DNA of 64,000 nt from Thalassospira sp. HF15 (GCF_011806525.1 NZ_JAAVKI010000002.1:186001-250000), one strand, 5' to 3'. Counted from the stretch's first letter, positions 8,473 through 21,194 are shown. Numbers and translations are program-made. Notes: a model not told the origin generated them from the letters alone.

Positions 8473-9451
8473 CTATCAACTCCTCCAAAGTCGAGCGCAG
8501 ATCTACAAGGTAAGGCTGACAGTCAGATACTCGAATCCTGTAACGTACCTGTTCCACTCCGTGCCTAAGTTCCGCCCGTTCTATCCGCGGAAAATTATCC
8601 CTGATTTTATAGAGGGCCCTGTCCACCAGCATCCAGACTTCGTCATCGTATTCTTCATGTGGTTCATACCCTGCTTCCAGCAGCCCGATAGCAAGAAGAT
8701 CAGACGCTGCGCCTCCAGCAGCTTCCCCAAGCTTAATCAGTTCCTTCGCAATAGAATTGAGAGTGCAGGCATTGGATGCACTGCTTGGCACTGGGGAAAT
8801 ACCTTGATTGCAAAGAAATATTTGACCCTGCACAGGATCCAACTGATCCTCAGATGAAATCGAAATCATGCGATCTGCAGTTACTACTTGAGTTTTTACC
8901 TCAAAAATCGCTGAGGAAATTACAAAGTCCTGCTCGTGCCCCTCATGCCCTGTCCAAGCGAGAAGTGCGGCTCCAAGTCCCATCCTCGGAACGAGTTCGT
9001 CTCTAAGAAAAAGAAGCTCACCAACCAGTCCAATTCTTTCACTTCGCGAAAGGCGTTTATCGTAACGCTGCTTTAGCATTTCTTGCCAACGGTGCAACTC
9101 TTGCAGAGTTCGAGTAAGAGCCTCACGAGAGTTAGAACTCAACATTGATTGGGTAGCGAGCATAACTCCTCTGCACATAAGGGAGAAATTTTGAGCGTCA
9201 TTATCATCATGAAGGGTAACAACAAGACGTGTCCGATGGTTGGACCAAGTTTCGAGTTCGATGGACATGCCAACCACCCTCGGCAACACAGGTTTGGCAC
9301 CATTTTGCAGATCCGTATCGAGAAGAAAGAGGTATTTACCTCGGCTATCTCGAGCAATGCTATATTCAAGAGAATGGCTACTATCCGCTAGGCTTACGTT
9401 CAATGTCCCTGGTTCTGGTGCAGGTCCAAGGGCTTTCCAACGCTCAAACAT
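8465..9451 (-). CDS. PD-(D/E)XK motif protein (DUF4420)
   Basis: About 328 residues, matching the DUF4420 family (PF14390). The predicted nuclease core is visible: GLVGELLFLRDELVP (helix with conserved Glu), then EQDFVISSAIFEVKTQ, giving D175 and E184-x-K186 of the PD-(D/E)XK site in this numbering. The start chosen is MFERWKALGP, whose ATG overlaps the Z1 stop as ATGTTTGA; an upstream ATG pair at 9484 would lengthen the overlap to 41 bases. It is the only obvious nuclease of the operon besides Vsr, and so probably the DNA-cutting component. That role is inferred from motif and context. Confidence 0.9.
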   Translation of the reverse strand: MFERWKALGPAPEPGTLNVSLADSSHSLEYSIARDSRGKYLFLLDTDLQNGAKPVLPRVVGMSIELETWSNHRTRLVVTLHDDNDAQNFSLMCRGVMLATQSMLSSNSREALTRTLQELHRWQEMLKQRYDKRLSRSERIGLVGELLFLRDELVPRMGLGAALLAWTGHEGHEQDFVISSAIFEVKTQVVTADRMISISSEDQLDPVQGQIFLCNQGISPVPSSASNACTLNSIAKELIKLGEAAGGAASDLLAIGLLEAGYEPHEEYDDEVWMLVDRALYKIRDNFPRIERAELRHGVEQVRYRIRVSDCQPYLVDLRSTLEELIGG

Positions 9452-12167
9452 CCTGCACACCTGCAATAGCCTCTGCGTCATCATCTTCTTCGGTCTGGAT
9501 TTGCTCCTTCAGTTGCGCAAGATAGACCGCATTTACTTGGTATGTATGTTCCTTAGCCGGCTTACTGGTCTCTGGCATGCAAAATGAAAGTGTAACGGCA
9601 CGGTCGCCAACACGAAGTTTGTCATCTGAATGCTTTTTATCTTCATCGCTATCTCGCTTCGCCAACGAAGGCGCGAAATAATGTACAATGAGCATTGGCT
9701 TCTGGCGAACACTGCATGCTGCACGTTCTCTTTTGTACTCGTCAGCGCCCACCCTTCTTTCAGCTTCTTTTATTTGATCCGCATCCAGTCCAATCCATGC
9801 ATCTCCTGGATCAGCAACGCGGCTTCTGGCACCGTAAATTCTGTAGCAGCCGTCCGATACGGTGCCTTGCTTTCTTCTCCTGTAACGAACTGTCTCGCCG
9901 ACAAAGACCTCTTCGTCTCCAATTCTCAACATTGGAAGCACGACGTCCCAGTCGGACATCTCGTCTGATATCCGATCCTTGATATAATCTTGCAACAGGG
10001 AAGAGTTCGAAATCTTGGCTAGATCGATGTGAGGTCCAAATTCAAAATTCGCTATGAGATCTAAAACATCTTTTCCGTTTGCCTCCCAAGAGATATGAGC
10101 GATCTCTCCTTTTTCAGGCATTTTTAGCTGCTTAGTTGGGCTCAGTAATTCAAGAAACTCTGAAACTATTGAAAGATTCTGGGCTGCTTTCTCACTATCA
10201 TTGGGCAACGAGTGACCTTCGACATGACGAGCCGAGTAGTCTTGGGCAATCGTCAACTCCTGGGCAGTTCGCATCTTGTTAGCTGCGGTCACACGGATTG
10301 CTAAGTCACTTTGGCGCACCTTGAGGCCAAAATCTGCCGGGGTGCGGTTTGAGGCCGTCATCCGAACCACCTCTCTCCGAAGCTCCTCCGTCGCCTCATC
10401 AACATACTTGTAATGTTCTAAGGAACTCTTCGGAAGATAAAGTCGGCAGATATGTTCGTAGTCAGGGCGATAGCCGAACCAGCGGGCCATTTGCATCAAC
10501 GTGTCACTTGCTGCAACATTTCTAAGAAGATACGAAACTGTCAGTCCTTCCAACGTTAACCCGCGGGACAAGGCAAGACCGCCTATTGCAATCACATGCA
10601 GCCCATGCTCCTTGTTAAACGAATAATCGAGGGTCCCACCTCTCATGTTGATGGTACGAACTCTAATACTTTGAATCCCCTCGTTAAGGCACCCTAGTAT
10701 GTTCGTCCACGAATAGCCCGAGTTCGAATACTCCTTGTTAAAGCTCTCCTGCAGCTGGGCTATAGTAGTGTCGCGAATTTTTTTGGGTTCAAGTGCTCCG
10801 TATATAGAAACAGCATCCTTTAGCTCGGACAAATATTCATGGACGTGCCCAAGAATCTGCTCTTGTATTGCGTTGAAACGGCTGACGTTTATCATCATTG
10901 AGCAGCTGGATTCACCCTTTCTCCGAAAAACTTGTATTGCGCGCGTCAAACAAAACACTCGGATGGCATGCTTTAAGCTCTCTGGAAGATCAGTAATCGT
11001 ATCTCCACTCTTGTGATTCAACTTCAAAAGCGGATCATAATCGTCAACGGTCCTAACCATCTCGGAACGCAAGTCGCCGCTATCCCTAAATACACGGTGG
11101 GAACCTATGTAGTTTGATGGCGGCTCGAGTGCCTTTATGAAATTTCCCGGAAACAGGTCGTCGTTCTCCATTTTCTCGGAGGTTTCCGGATCAATAAAAA
11201 TGTTTGCAAACGGAGTAGCCGTATACCCAACATAAGCAGATCTAGGGAAACGAGCCAAAATCTTCCTTATATGTCCATTGATCGCCGTGGTGTTTTTTGG
11301 CTCATTAGCTGTATTGATTGATGCATTATCAGCTTCGTCATCAATAAGAAGTAACGGCAGATCGAACCCTCCGGTATCCTCTTGCCTTCCCAGCCATTTA
11401 TTGAGGCTGACGAGTACTGCATTATTCTTCTTAGTCACGAAAATTATCGGCTCTGCATGACTAGTCAAATCAAAGTAAATTCCTTCATTACTATCTTTGA
11501 AATCGGAATCCCTTGTCGTAGCGAAAGAAGGCACTCGTCGCTCGGCAGCATACTTCTGAATGGGCAGTGATTGTTGAGCAGCCTCATTTCTAAGAGACAC
11601 TCTACCGATAAATGTCTCGTCAAGACGCTCCTGTGTTTGCGTGCGCAGAGAATTAGTAATACCAGCAAGAAGGATAATTACACGATATCCAGCATCTGCC
11701 GCCTTGCAGATCAGGGCTGAATAATTCGTTGTTTTTCCCATCTGCACGTTGCCCATAACCATGCCACGGACCGCCTGATACGACGGGTCTAGTGGGTCAC
11801 CACAGAGATCCAAAATCTCATCGGTTTCAGAATCTAGCGTCGCGACGACCTTTGAGGGCAACTTTCCGGTTGTCCGATAGTACTTTCTGAGACGGTTCCA
11901 ATAATAAAGGTTGAGTTCTGACTTTTTTCCTGAGAGCCATGGTCTATGCCCCTTTGAAATCACTGCGCCACGCTGTTGTGTCACCCGAAAATTCGCTTTA
12001 AGCTCCCGGGCGATCGAGGCCAACTCATCAGGACCAAGATGCGTGAACGGACCTTCACGAACGATTTCTTCGATTTTACCTTCTGGCAAGCCGGCACCGG
12101 TGGCGAAAATATCCGAAAATTCCGCTTCTATATGAATACGGAAATACGCAAGCTCTTTATCGTACAT
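9444..12167 (-). CDS. Z1 domain-containing helicase-like ATPase
   Basis: A 907-residue protein with a Z1 domain (PF10593) and superfamily II-like ATPase motifs. GNVQMGKTTNYS (139-150) is Walker A, LLLIDDEADNAS (272-283) is a DEAD-type Walker B, GYTATPFAN (314-322) resembles motif III, and LALSRGLTLEGL with QMARWFGYRP (559-568) cover motifs V and VI. Such proteins are predicted to remodel or translocate on DNA in restriction-like systems. It overlaps the GHKL gene stop by 11 bases and the DUF4420 start by 8 bases, so the subunits are probably made in fixed ratio. The C-terminal third has no domain I recognise. Confidence 0.93.
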   Translation of the reverse strand: MYDKELAYFRIHIEAEFSDIFATGAGLPEGKIEEIVREGPFTHLGPDELASIARELKANFRVTQQRGAVISKGHRPWLSGKKSELNLYYWNRLRKYYRTTGKLPSKVVATLDSETDEILDLCGDPLDPSYQAVRGMVMGNVQMGKTTNYSALICKAADAGYRVIILLAGITNSLRTQTQERLDETFIGRVSLRNEAAQQSLPIQKYAAERRVPSFATTRDSDFKDSNEGIYFDLTSHAEPIIFVTKKNNAVLVSLNKWLGRQEDTGGFDLPLLLIDDEADNASINTANEPKNTTAINGHIRKILARFPRSAYVGYTATPFANIFIDPETSEKMENDDLFPGNFIKALEPPSNYIGSHRVFRDSGDLRSEMVRTVDDYDPLLKLNHKSGDTITDLPESLKHAIRVFCLTRAIQVFRRKGESSCSMMINVSRFNAIQEQILGHVHEYLSELKDAVSIYGALEPKKIRDTTIAQLQESFNKEYSNSGYSWTNILGCLNEGIQSIRVRTINMRGGTLDYSFNKEHGLHVIAIGGLALSRGLTLEGLTVSYLLRNVAASDTLMQMARWFGYRPDYEHICRLYLPKSSLEHYKYVDEATEELRREVVRMTASNRTPADFGLKVRQSDLAIRVTAANKMRTAQELTIAQDYSARHVEGHSLPNDSEKAAQNLSIVSEFLELLSPTKQLKMPEKGEIAHISWEANGKDVLDLIANFEFGPHIDLAKISNSSLLQDYIKDRISDEMSDWDVVLPMLRIGDEEVFVGETVRYRRRKQGTVSDGCYRIYGARSRVADPGDAWIGLDADQIKEAERRVGADEYKRERAACSVRQKPMLIVHYFAPSLAKRDSDEDKKHSDDKLRVGDRAVTLSFCMPETSKPAKEHTYQVNAVYLAQLKEQIQTEEDDDAEAIAGVQDV

Positions 12168-13662
12168 TCTTCCACCATCCTTTCGACTTCAAATGCTCTT
12201 CGACAACAGATGCTTGGCCCGCCCAAGGCTCTGTCACCTGCAGCAATTCCCACAGCTTCTGGAATGATCCCTCTGAGCGCGCCAATAGAGATGGCAAAGC
12301 TGTTTCAAGGCGTTCGACAAAAGCGTCTCGATCCAGAGCGCTCTGGTTCATCATCTCAGGACGCACGGCAAAGTCTTCGCCAATGCTGATTGCCGGAAAG
12401 CAGTCCTCAATAACCCCCAATGCAGCGGTGAAAGATTGGGCGACTTCAGCATTCTCATGCTCAAGTAACTGCACAATAAGGGGATGCACGCGATTAAGGT
12501 AATATCGAACTTCACCGTTACGGACATACTTTGCCCATACGGGAGTTTTACCGTCGGTCGGCTTAATCCGACCTCCGCGCGATTGAAACACTTTCCCAGA
12601 CTGGCCTTTGAGGCCCTTTACTATTTCTTTCAGCCGTGAACGCAAACCAGATGGTAGCTGGGCTTCAGACTTATCCACCGTTATCTTCCAGATTGCGTCA
12701 AGGCTGTTGGGGATGTTCACGGCTATCCGGACCAACTGAGATAATTCACCATGACGCACCAACCGGAACCAAGTGCCATGCATTATCAAACGATGCTGCC
12801 GATAGATGTAGAAACCTTGGTTTCTTACGAAACCTTCCTCGCCGCCTAACCTCTCATGATCATGTGACGAAATTTTCGAGAAGTGCGGAAGGATGAAGGC
12901 CTGAACATTGAACGCCTTACCTTCCAATGCGAGATGCTCGACCGGACCTTCCTGTGTAGCCAAATGATCGCGCAAGAACGGATCGACAGGAGAGAGCAGC
13001 CCACCATTGAACGAAATCTTTAGCTTTCTGAGCCCGAACTCCCCTGCAATATAGCGGTGAAAAGTAAGTGCTAACTCCGACTTGGCGTGTGCAACTATCT
13101 CGTTGAAACCCTTGCTGCTAACCCTTCCGAACTCGGAAAGTCTGTCGCACTTGGTCCATATAACTTCAGTCCCATCACGTTCAAGAAGCTTGCTATTCGC
13201 GATTTTTTCAATTTCACAGGGCTCTAGTATCGCCATTTTCCAATCTGCAAGATCATCGAGATCCCAGCTTGCACCAGAAAGAAGCCCTTCCTTTCTCGTC
13301 AGAACAGTCAAATACCTGCATTGGGAAAATGACGCGGACTTCATACCCCAACCAAAGCGCCCCAAGTCATCGTCAGCGCGCTCTTCATCGGGATTTGCAC
13401 TTGCAGGTCGCATGGCATCACAAAGCTCCGCTTCGCTCATACCATGGCCATCGTCTAGAATTCGGACCTCCGGTTCGCCATCGCTACGGACACAGAGTAT
13501 CTCGATAGAGCGCGCCTTGGCCTTGATGCTATTATCCAGCAAGTCAGCAATTGCACTTGGCAAGTCGTAGTTTCCAAAGCTTCGCGCTGAAGTCATAAGC
13601 GCAGCCGCATCCGGTGGATTATTTGTGTACTTCACCAAGCGTCGACACCCTACCCAGAACAT
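12157..13662 (-). CDS. GHKL-type ATPase (MORC/MutL/Hsp90-like)
   Basis: A 501-residue protein with a GHKL ATP-binding module. The N box is AIADLLDNSIKAKA (38-50), the G1 box ILDDGHGMSEAEL (68-80), and GRFGWGMKSASFS (101-113) is the ATP lid. The rest is not assignable by eye. Related prokaryotic MORC-like and 'paraMORC' proteins were linked by genome-context work to restriction-modification loci with superfamily II helicases and endonucleases. It is the first gene of the operon with Z1, DUF4420 and AIPR genes. AGGGAG sits very close to the ATG, so the true start could be slightly downstream. Probable role: ATP-dependent clamp or sensor on DNA. Confidence 0.92.
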   Translation of the reverse strand: MFWVGCRRLVKYTNNPPDAAALMTSARSFGNYDLPSAIADLLDNSIKAKARSIEILCVRSDGEPEVRILDDGHGMSEAELCDAMRPASANPDEERADDDLGRFGWGMKSASFSQCRYLTVLTRKEGLLSGASWDLDDLADWKMAILEPCEIEKIANSKLLERDGTEVIWTKCDRLSEFGRVSSKGFNEIVAHAKSELALTFHRYIAGEFGLRKLKISFNGGLLSPVDPFLRDHLATQEGPVEHLALEGKAFNVQAFILPHFSKISSHDHERLGGEEGFVRNQGFYIYRQHRLIMHGTWFRLVRHGELSQLVRIAVNIPNSLDAIWKITVDKSEAQLPSGLRSRLKEIVKGLKGQSGKVFQSRGGRIKPTDGKTPVWAKYVRNGEVRYYLNRVHPLIVQLLEHENAEVAQSFTAALGVIEDCFPAISIGEDFAVRPEMMNQSALDRDAFVERLETALPSLLARSEGSFQKLWELLQVTEPWAGQASVVEEHLKSKGWWKNVR

Positions 13663-13779
13663 CTCCCTCTAATATAGTGATCATCTTTTTTTTCTAACGT
13701 AAATGGTTATTGTCAAAAATTTTTCTTCAATCGACCATCGCTCATGAATAGGCATTAATTGTTCGATTTAATTGGCACA

Positions 13780-13811
13780 AAACACAAAAGCCCGCGACAA
13801 GCGCGGGCTTT
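13780..13811 (-). terminator. gyrB terminator
   Basis: Read on the minus strand, AAAGCCCGCG, a 5-base loop and CGCGGGCTTT form a 10-bp stem followed by TTGTGTTTTG. It lies about 45 bases after the gyrB stop. The defence island begins immediately beyond it, so the core transcription unit was left intact by the insertion. Confidence 0.88.
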
Positions 13812-13855
13812 GGAAAGTGGGCAACCACTGCTATCGTTGCGTCACATGCGAACGA

Positions 13856-17492
<3,637 letters not shown>

Positions 17493-17555
17493 CGACGCCC
17501 CGTCTTTTGGCATGAGGTTATTGGCAAGAGCAGCCACAGCTTGATCGCGTTACCG

Positions 17556-18674
17556 TCACACACGCATCGGCATCAGAACGTACAATGCCGAAAGGTCGTC
17601 GGTGTCACGCAGGATGGTCGGCGATGATCCGTCCGACATCAGCAGGTTGAGCGTATCGCCCTTGACCTGCTTGGCGATGTCGAGCAGATAGCGCGAGTTA
17701 AAGCCGATTTCGATATCCTCGGCATCGTAGTTGATTTCAAGTTCTTCCGACGCGGTGCCGTGTTCCGGGCTGGATGCCGACAGGGTCAGGGTCGTGCCCG
17801 ACAGAACAACCTTCACCGCGCGCGATTTTTCAATCGAGATGGCCGAAACACGGTCAACGGCATCGGCAAAGGATTTGCATTCGATATCAAGCGTCTTGTC
17901 GTTGCCCGACGGAATGACACGCTCGTAATCGGGGAAGGTGCCATCGATCAGCTTGGAGGTCAGAACCGCATCGCCAAAGCCGAAACGGATTTTGGTATCC
18001 GACAGCGCGATATCAACCGCTTCGCCGGTTTCATCAATCAGCTTGCGCAACTCGCCAATGGTTTTACGCGGGACGATGACGCCCGGCATATTTTCAGCGC
18101 CATCGGGAAGCGGGGCCTCGACACGGGCCAGACGGTGACCGTCGGTGGCAACCGCGCGCAGGATTTTGGTGCCTTCGGCGTCGGTGGCGTGGAAATAGAT
18201 CCCGTTGAGGTAATAGCGGGTTTCCTCGGTCGAGATGGCGAACTCGGCACGGTCAATCAGACCGCGCAGCTCAGCCGCAGCCAGACCGAAGCTGACCGGA
18301 AGGTCGCCACCGGACATGACCGGGAAATCATCAACCGGCAGAACGGCGAGATTGAACTTCGAACGACCCGCAGAGAGCGTCAGCCGACCAGCACCCGGTT
18401 CAAGGGCGATCTGCACCTGGGAGCCTTCCGGCAGCTTGCGAACGATTTCATACAGGGTATGAGCAGGCGTTGTGGTCGCGCCCGGCTCGGACACCTCGGC
18501 CGTCGTGGTTTCGATGACTTCGAGGTCCATATCGGTCGCGGTCAGCGACAGACGATCATTCTCTGCCCGAAGCAAAATATTGGACAGAATCGGAATGGTG
18601 TTACGTCGTTCAACAACGCTTTGAACATGGGTCAGCGATTTCAACAGCGCCGCGCGTTCGATGGTCAGCTTCAT
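17556..18674 (-). CDS. dnaN: DNA polymerase III subunit beta (sliding clamp)
   Basis: A 372-residue clamp subunit of full length, beginning MKLTIERAALLKSLTHVQ and ending ALYVLMPMRV, the usual hydrophobic C terminus that lines the partner-binding pocket. Three clamp folds of about 120 residues each are evident. As a homodimer it encircles DNA and tethers polymerase III. It follows dnaA and precedes recF. A perfect TATAAT on the minus strand at 18768-18773 suggests a promoter of its own in addition to any read-through from dnaA. Confidence 0.98.
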   Translation of the reverse strand: MKLTIERAALLKSLTHVQSVVERRNTIPILSNILLRAENDRLSLTATDMDLEVIETTTAEVSEPGATTTPAHTLYEIVRKLPEGSQVQIALEPGAGRLTLSAGRSKFNLAVLPVDDFPVMSGGDLPVSFGLAAAELRGLIDRAEFAISTEETRYYLNGIYFHATDAEGTKILRAVATDGHRLARVEAPLPDGAENMPGVIVPRKTIGELRKLIDETGEAVDIALSDTKIRFGFGDAVLTSKLIDGTFPDYERVIPSGNDKTLDIECKSFADAVDRVSAISIEKSRAVKVVLSGTTLTLSASSPEHGTASEELEINYDAEDIEIGFNSRYLLDIAKQVKGDTLNLLMSDGSSPTILRDTDDLSALYVLMPMRV

Positions 18675-18740
18675 GCCCGTCCTATCCGTCTGTCAGTATT
18701 TGTTTAACAAATTGATTTTTAATCGGTTTTCCTACCTGAC

Positions 18741-18773
18741 CCACACCCTTTCGGGTGCGGAAAGGGCATTATA
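18741..18773 (-). promoter_or_regulatory. probable dnaN promoter and leader hairpin
   Basis: A perfect minus-strand TATAAT lies at 18768-18773, about 95 bases before dnaN. No strong -35 box is apparent (a weak TTCGAT-like hexamer at best). Just downstream, in the leader, CCGCACCC-GAAA-GGGTGTGG forms a stable GNRA-loop hairpin (18741-18760). Confidence 0.55.
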
Positions 18774-18934
18774 ACATGCATACTGGGAAATCGAAGGATT
18801 TTTACGGCCTAAACCCAAGCAAATAAAAGGAGTCGGCGGACGAATTTACGCCCCAAACGCGCAAAGCGGCGCAAACCGTGCGACTCGCAGTTTTGCTGAT
18901 CAAATACGGGGAGAAATCCGGCCAGATTCAAAAG

Positions 18935-18963
18935 CAAAATCCGCCGGAAAATACGGCGGATTT
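18935..18963 (-). terminator. dnaA terminator
   Basis: On the minus strand AAATCCGCCG, a short AT loop, and CGGCGGATTTT form a 10-bp stem ending in a T-rich tail, 43 bases after the dnaA stop. Confidence 0.8.
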
Positions 18964-19005
18964 CATCAAAATGCGCACCCGTTTGCGGGCCAATCAGAAG
19001 CCCGA

Positions 19006-20541
19006 TCAGCTTTCGAGCATACGACGCAGAAGATCGATATCTTCACACAGCGACGGATCCGTCCCGTGCAGTTCTTCGATCTTGCGCACGGCATGCATGA
19101 CCGTGGTGTGGTCACGCCCGCCAAACTTGCGGCCGATTTCCGGCAGCGAGTGGGTGGTGAGCTGTTTGGACAGATACATCGCCACCTGACGCGGACGGGC
19201 CACAGCACGCGCACGGCGGGCCGAATGCATGTCAGAGACCTTGATGTTGAAATGCTCTGCCACGCGTTTCTGGATTTCCTCAATCGACACGCGGCGCTCA
19301 GACGCACGCAAGACGTCGTGGAGGATGTCCTGAACCATCTCCAGACCGATTTCACGGCCCACGAGTTGGGCATGGGCAATCACGCGGTTAAGCGCGCCTT
19401 CAAGTTCACGGACGTTGGCCGTGATCTTGTGCGCAAGGAATTCCATCACACGCTGGGGCAGTTCGACGCCCTGACGTTCAGCCTTGGCCTCCAAGATGCC
19501 CAGACGCAGCTCATAGGTCGTGGCATGGATATCGGCAACAAGGCCCGAACCCAGACGTGAGCGCAGGCGTTCTTCGATGTCTTCAAGGTCAGACGGTGAC
19601 TTGTCGGCCGAGACAATGATCTGACGGCCCTGATCAACCAGCGCATTGAAGGTGTGGAAGAATTCTTCCTGAGTCGAATCCTTGCCCGAGATGAACTGAA
19701 CATCATCGACCATCAGCACATCGACCGAGCGGAACTGGTCCTTGAAATCGACCGTGTTCTTGTCACGCAGCGCACGAATGAAGCGATACATGAATTTCTC
19801 GGCCGACAGGTAGATCACCGTGCGGTGCGGCTGGGTGCGGCGGATATGCCAGGCAATCGCATGCATCAGGTGGGTTTTACCAAGACCGACACCGCCATAG
19901 AGGAACAGCGGGTTGAACGGCACCGATTCGGCCTCTGCCAGACGGCGTGCGGCGGCATAGGCGAATTCGTTCGGTTTGCCCAAAACGAAATTATCGAATG
20001 TGTAGCGCGGATCAAGGGCGGCGGAAATGCCATCATCAGACATGCTGGCAATCGCGGTGCGGCCCGATCCATTGGACTGACGCGGTGCGTCTGCGACGCT
20101 TGCATTTTCGGCAGACTCGGACTTGCGGCCGGCTTTGGCACGCGGTGCGGTCGCCGAGGAAGACGCGCTTGCAGATTTCGACGTGCCTGATGCAGAGCCA
20201 TTGGCCTGCATGCCAGAAACGATGTTGATTTCAACGAAGTGCACATCGGAATCTTCGGCGTGCCAGAATTTCTGGATACGATCGAGATAATGCTGGGTAA
20301 CCCAGTCACGCATGGCACGGGTCGGCGCCCCCAAACGCGCCACACCGGCTTCAACAGCGATCAAGGCAACCGGTTCTAGCCAGTAGCGATAGGCTGTTGC
20401 GCCGAATTCAGCGCGCAGCTTTTCACGTACCAACTGCCAGGTTGCAACTGCATGATCGTCAAGTGCTGCGTGCTCGTCACCCGCAATCCCCCCGTTGGAT
20501 TGCCCCAGTGCCGATTGTGTGTCCCTCACGGCGTGCTGCAC
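19006..20541 (-). CDS. dnaA: chromosomal replication initiator protein DnaA
   Basis: A 511-residue DnaA. Domain I covers about residues 30-110, and domain II is an extended Ser/Ala-rich linker to about 175, which makes it longer than E. coli DnaA (467). The AAA+ domain has Walker A FLYGGVGLGKTHL (213-225) and Walker B VDVLMVDDVQFI. The C-terminal domain IV carries the FGGRDHTTVMHAVRKIEEL signature that binds DnaA boxes. It initiates replication by melting the origin. It has its own transcription unit: the upstream rpsT gene ends in a strong terminator, and two palindromes lie in the leader region. Confidence 0.99.
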   Translation of the reverse strand: MQHAVRDTQSALGQSNGGIAGDEHAALDDHAVATWQLVREKLRAEFGATAYRYWLEPVALIAVEAGVARLGAPTRAMRDWVTQHYLDRIQKFWHAEDSDVHFVEINIVSGMQANGSASGTSKSASASSSATAPRAKAGRKSESAENASVADAPRQSNGSGRTAIASMSDDGISAALDPRYTFDNFVLGKPNEFAYAAARRLAEAESVPFNPLFLYGGVGLGKTHLMHAIAWHIRRTQPHRTVIYLSAEKFMYRFIRALRDKNTVDFKDQFRSVDVLMVDDVQFISGKDSTQEEFFHTFNALVDQGRQIIVSADKSPSDLEDIEERLRSRLGSGLVADIHATTYELRLGILEAKAERQGVELPQRVMEFLAHKITANVRELEGALNRVIAHAQLVGREIGLEMVQDILHDVLRASERRVSIEEIQKRVAEHFNIKVSDMHSARRARAVARPRQVAMYLSKQLTTHSLPEIGRKFGGRDHTTVMHAVRKIEELHGTDPSLCEDIDLLRRMLES

Positions 20542-20739
20542 TGTAAGAACCTTTCCCCGAATTTCCCTATTTCATCACCACAAAACTGCAAAAGACAAAA
20601 CAGTACCGCTTCGCGTTGATCACGACCGTGACCAACACGCTGGCCTTCCACATCATCAGGGAAGTGTACTCGCGCCTTTTGTTTTTTTGGTTCTTCGTTG
20701 CCGACCGCTTTGCGCAGCCAGCGAAGTCGAAACACTGTA

Positions 20740-20786
20740 CTGATGTGACCCACATCAGGCAAGGCGATCTTTAACAGAACGTTAAA
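20740..20786. promoter_or_regulatory. two palindromic sites upstream of dnaA
   Basis: CTGATGTG-ACC-CACATCAG (20740-20758) is a perfect 8-bp inverted repeat with a 3-base centre. TTTAAC-AGAAC-GTTAAA (20770-20786) is a perfect 6-bp repeat 11 bases further. They lie about 200-245 bases upstream of the dnaA start codon. The first loosely resembles a CRP/FNR-type half-site arrangement but has the wrong spacing, so the regulator is unknown. Confidence 0.45.
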
Positions 20787-20880
20787 AGGATTTCGCAACC
20801 AAAACGGCCCTTGTTTTCTGCGGTTTCTTGCACCCGCGCAACCAAGGAACAAAAGGTGATTCTGCGAAATCCGGGCAGCG

Positions 20881-20907
20881 AAAAGGCCGCACCAGAGGTG
20901 CGGCCTT
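20881..20907 (-). terminator. rpsT terminator
   Basis: AAGGCCGCACC, a 3-base loop and GGTGCGGCCTT give a perfect 11-bp stem followed by TTTT on the minus strand, 27 bases after the rpsT stop. Confidence 0.92.
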
Positions 20908-20933
20908 CGACTCGCCATCCCGTAAGGGATAAA

Positions 20934-21194
20934 TTAAAGTGCTTTGATGCGTGCGGTCAGACGCGAAACCTTGCGAGCAGCGGTGTTCTTGTGGAGAACG
21001 CCAAGCTGTGCGCCACGCGCCAGTTCCGGCTCGGCGATTTTCATCGCAGCCAGAGCAGCATCTTTGTCGCCAGTGTTCAGCGCAGCTTCGACTTTCTTAA
21101 CGAAAGTACGAATGCGGCCGATACGTGCACCGTTAACTTCTGCACGGGCGGCGTTGCGGCGAATGCGCTTCTTGGCCGATTTATGGTGAGCCAT
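20934..21194 (-). CDS. rpsT: 30S ribosomal protein S20
   Basis: An 86-residue, Lys/Arg/Ala-rich helical protein starting [21 protein letters not shown], the S20 signature, and ending with [19 protein letters not shown]20 binds 16S rRNA early in 30S assembly. It is a single-gene unit between enoyl-CoA hydratase and dnaA, with a strong terminator. The rpsT-dnaA neighbourhood is conserved in alphaproteobacteria. Confidence 0.98.
   Translation of the reverse strand: MAHHKSAKKRIRRNAARAEVNGARIGRIRTFVKKVEAALNTGDKDAALAAMKIAEPELARGAQLGVLHKNTAARKVSRLTARIKAL

Larger units (their letters stand above)
18675..19005. other. dnaA-dnaN intergenic region
   Basis: 331 bases without a gene. From the dnaA side it holds the dnaA terminator (18935-18963), an unassigned stretch, a minus-strand TATAAT (18768-18773), a GAAA-loop hairpin and a 15-base near-palindrome ATTTGTT-T-AACAAAT just before the dnaN ribosome site. 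I looked for DnaA boxes (TTATNCACA) and saw none, so I do not call it an origin. Confidence 0.6.
20542..20933. other. dnaA upstream region (dnaA-rpsT gap)
   Basis: 392 bases with no gene. It contains the rpsT terminator (20881-20907) and two inverted repeats (20740-20758 and 20770-20786) that would lie upstream of the dnaA transcript. No cluster of TTATNCACA boxes or AT-rich unwinding element was visible, so a replication origin is not claimed here. Confidence 0.6.

Noticed and set aside
12671-12679. TTATCCACC, one base from a DnaA box
   Set aside because: It is single, lies inside the GHKL gene, and no cluster of DnaA boxes occurs near it or near dnaA. No replication origin is claimed.
3643-13855. 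Direct repeats or integrase at the island borders
   Set aside because: Only short chance matches such as GCATTA were found; no integrase gene or attachment site can be supported.
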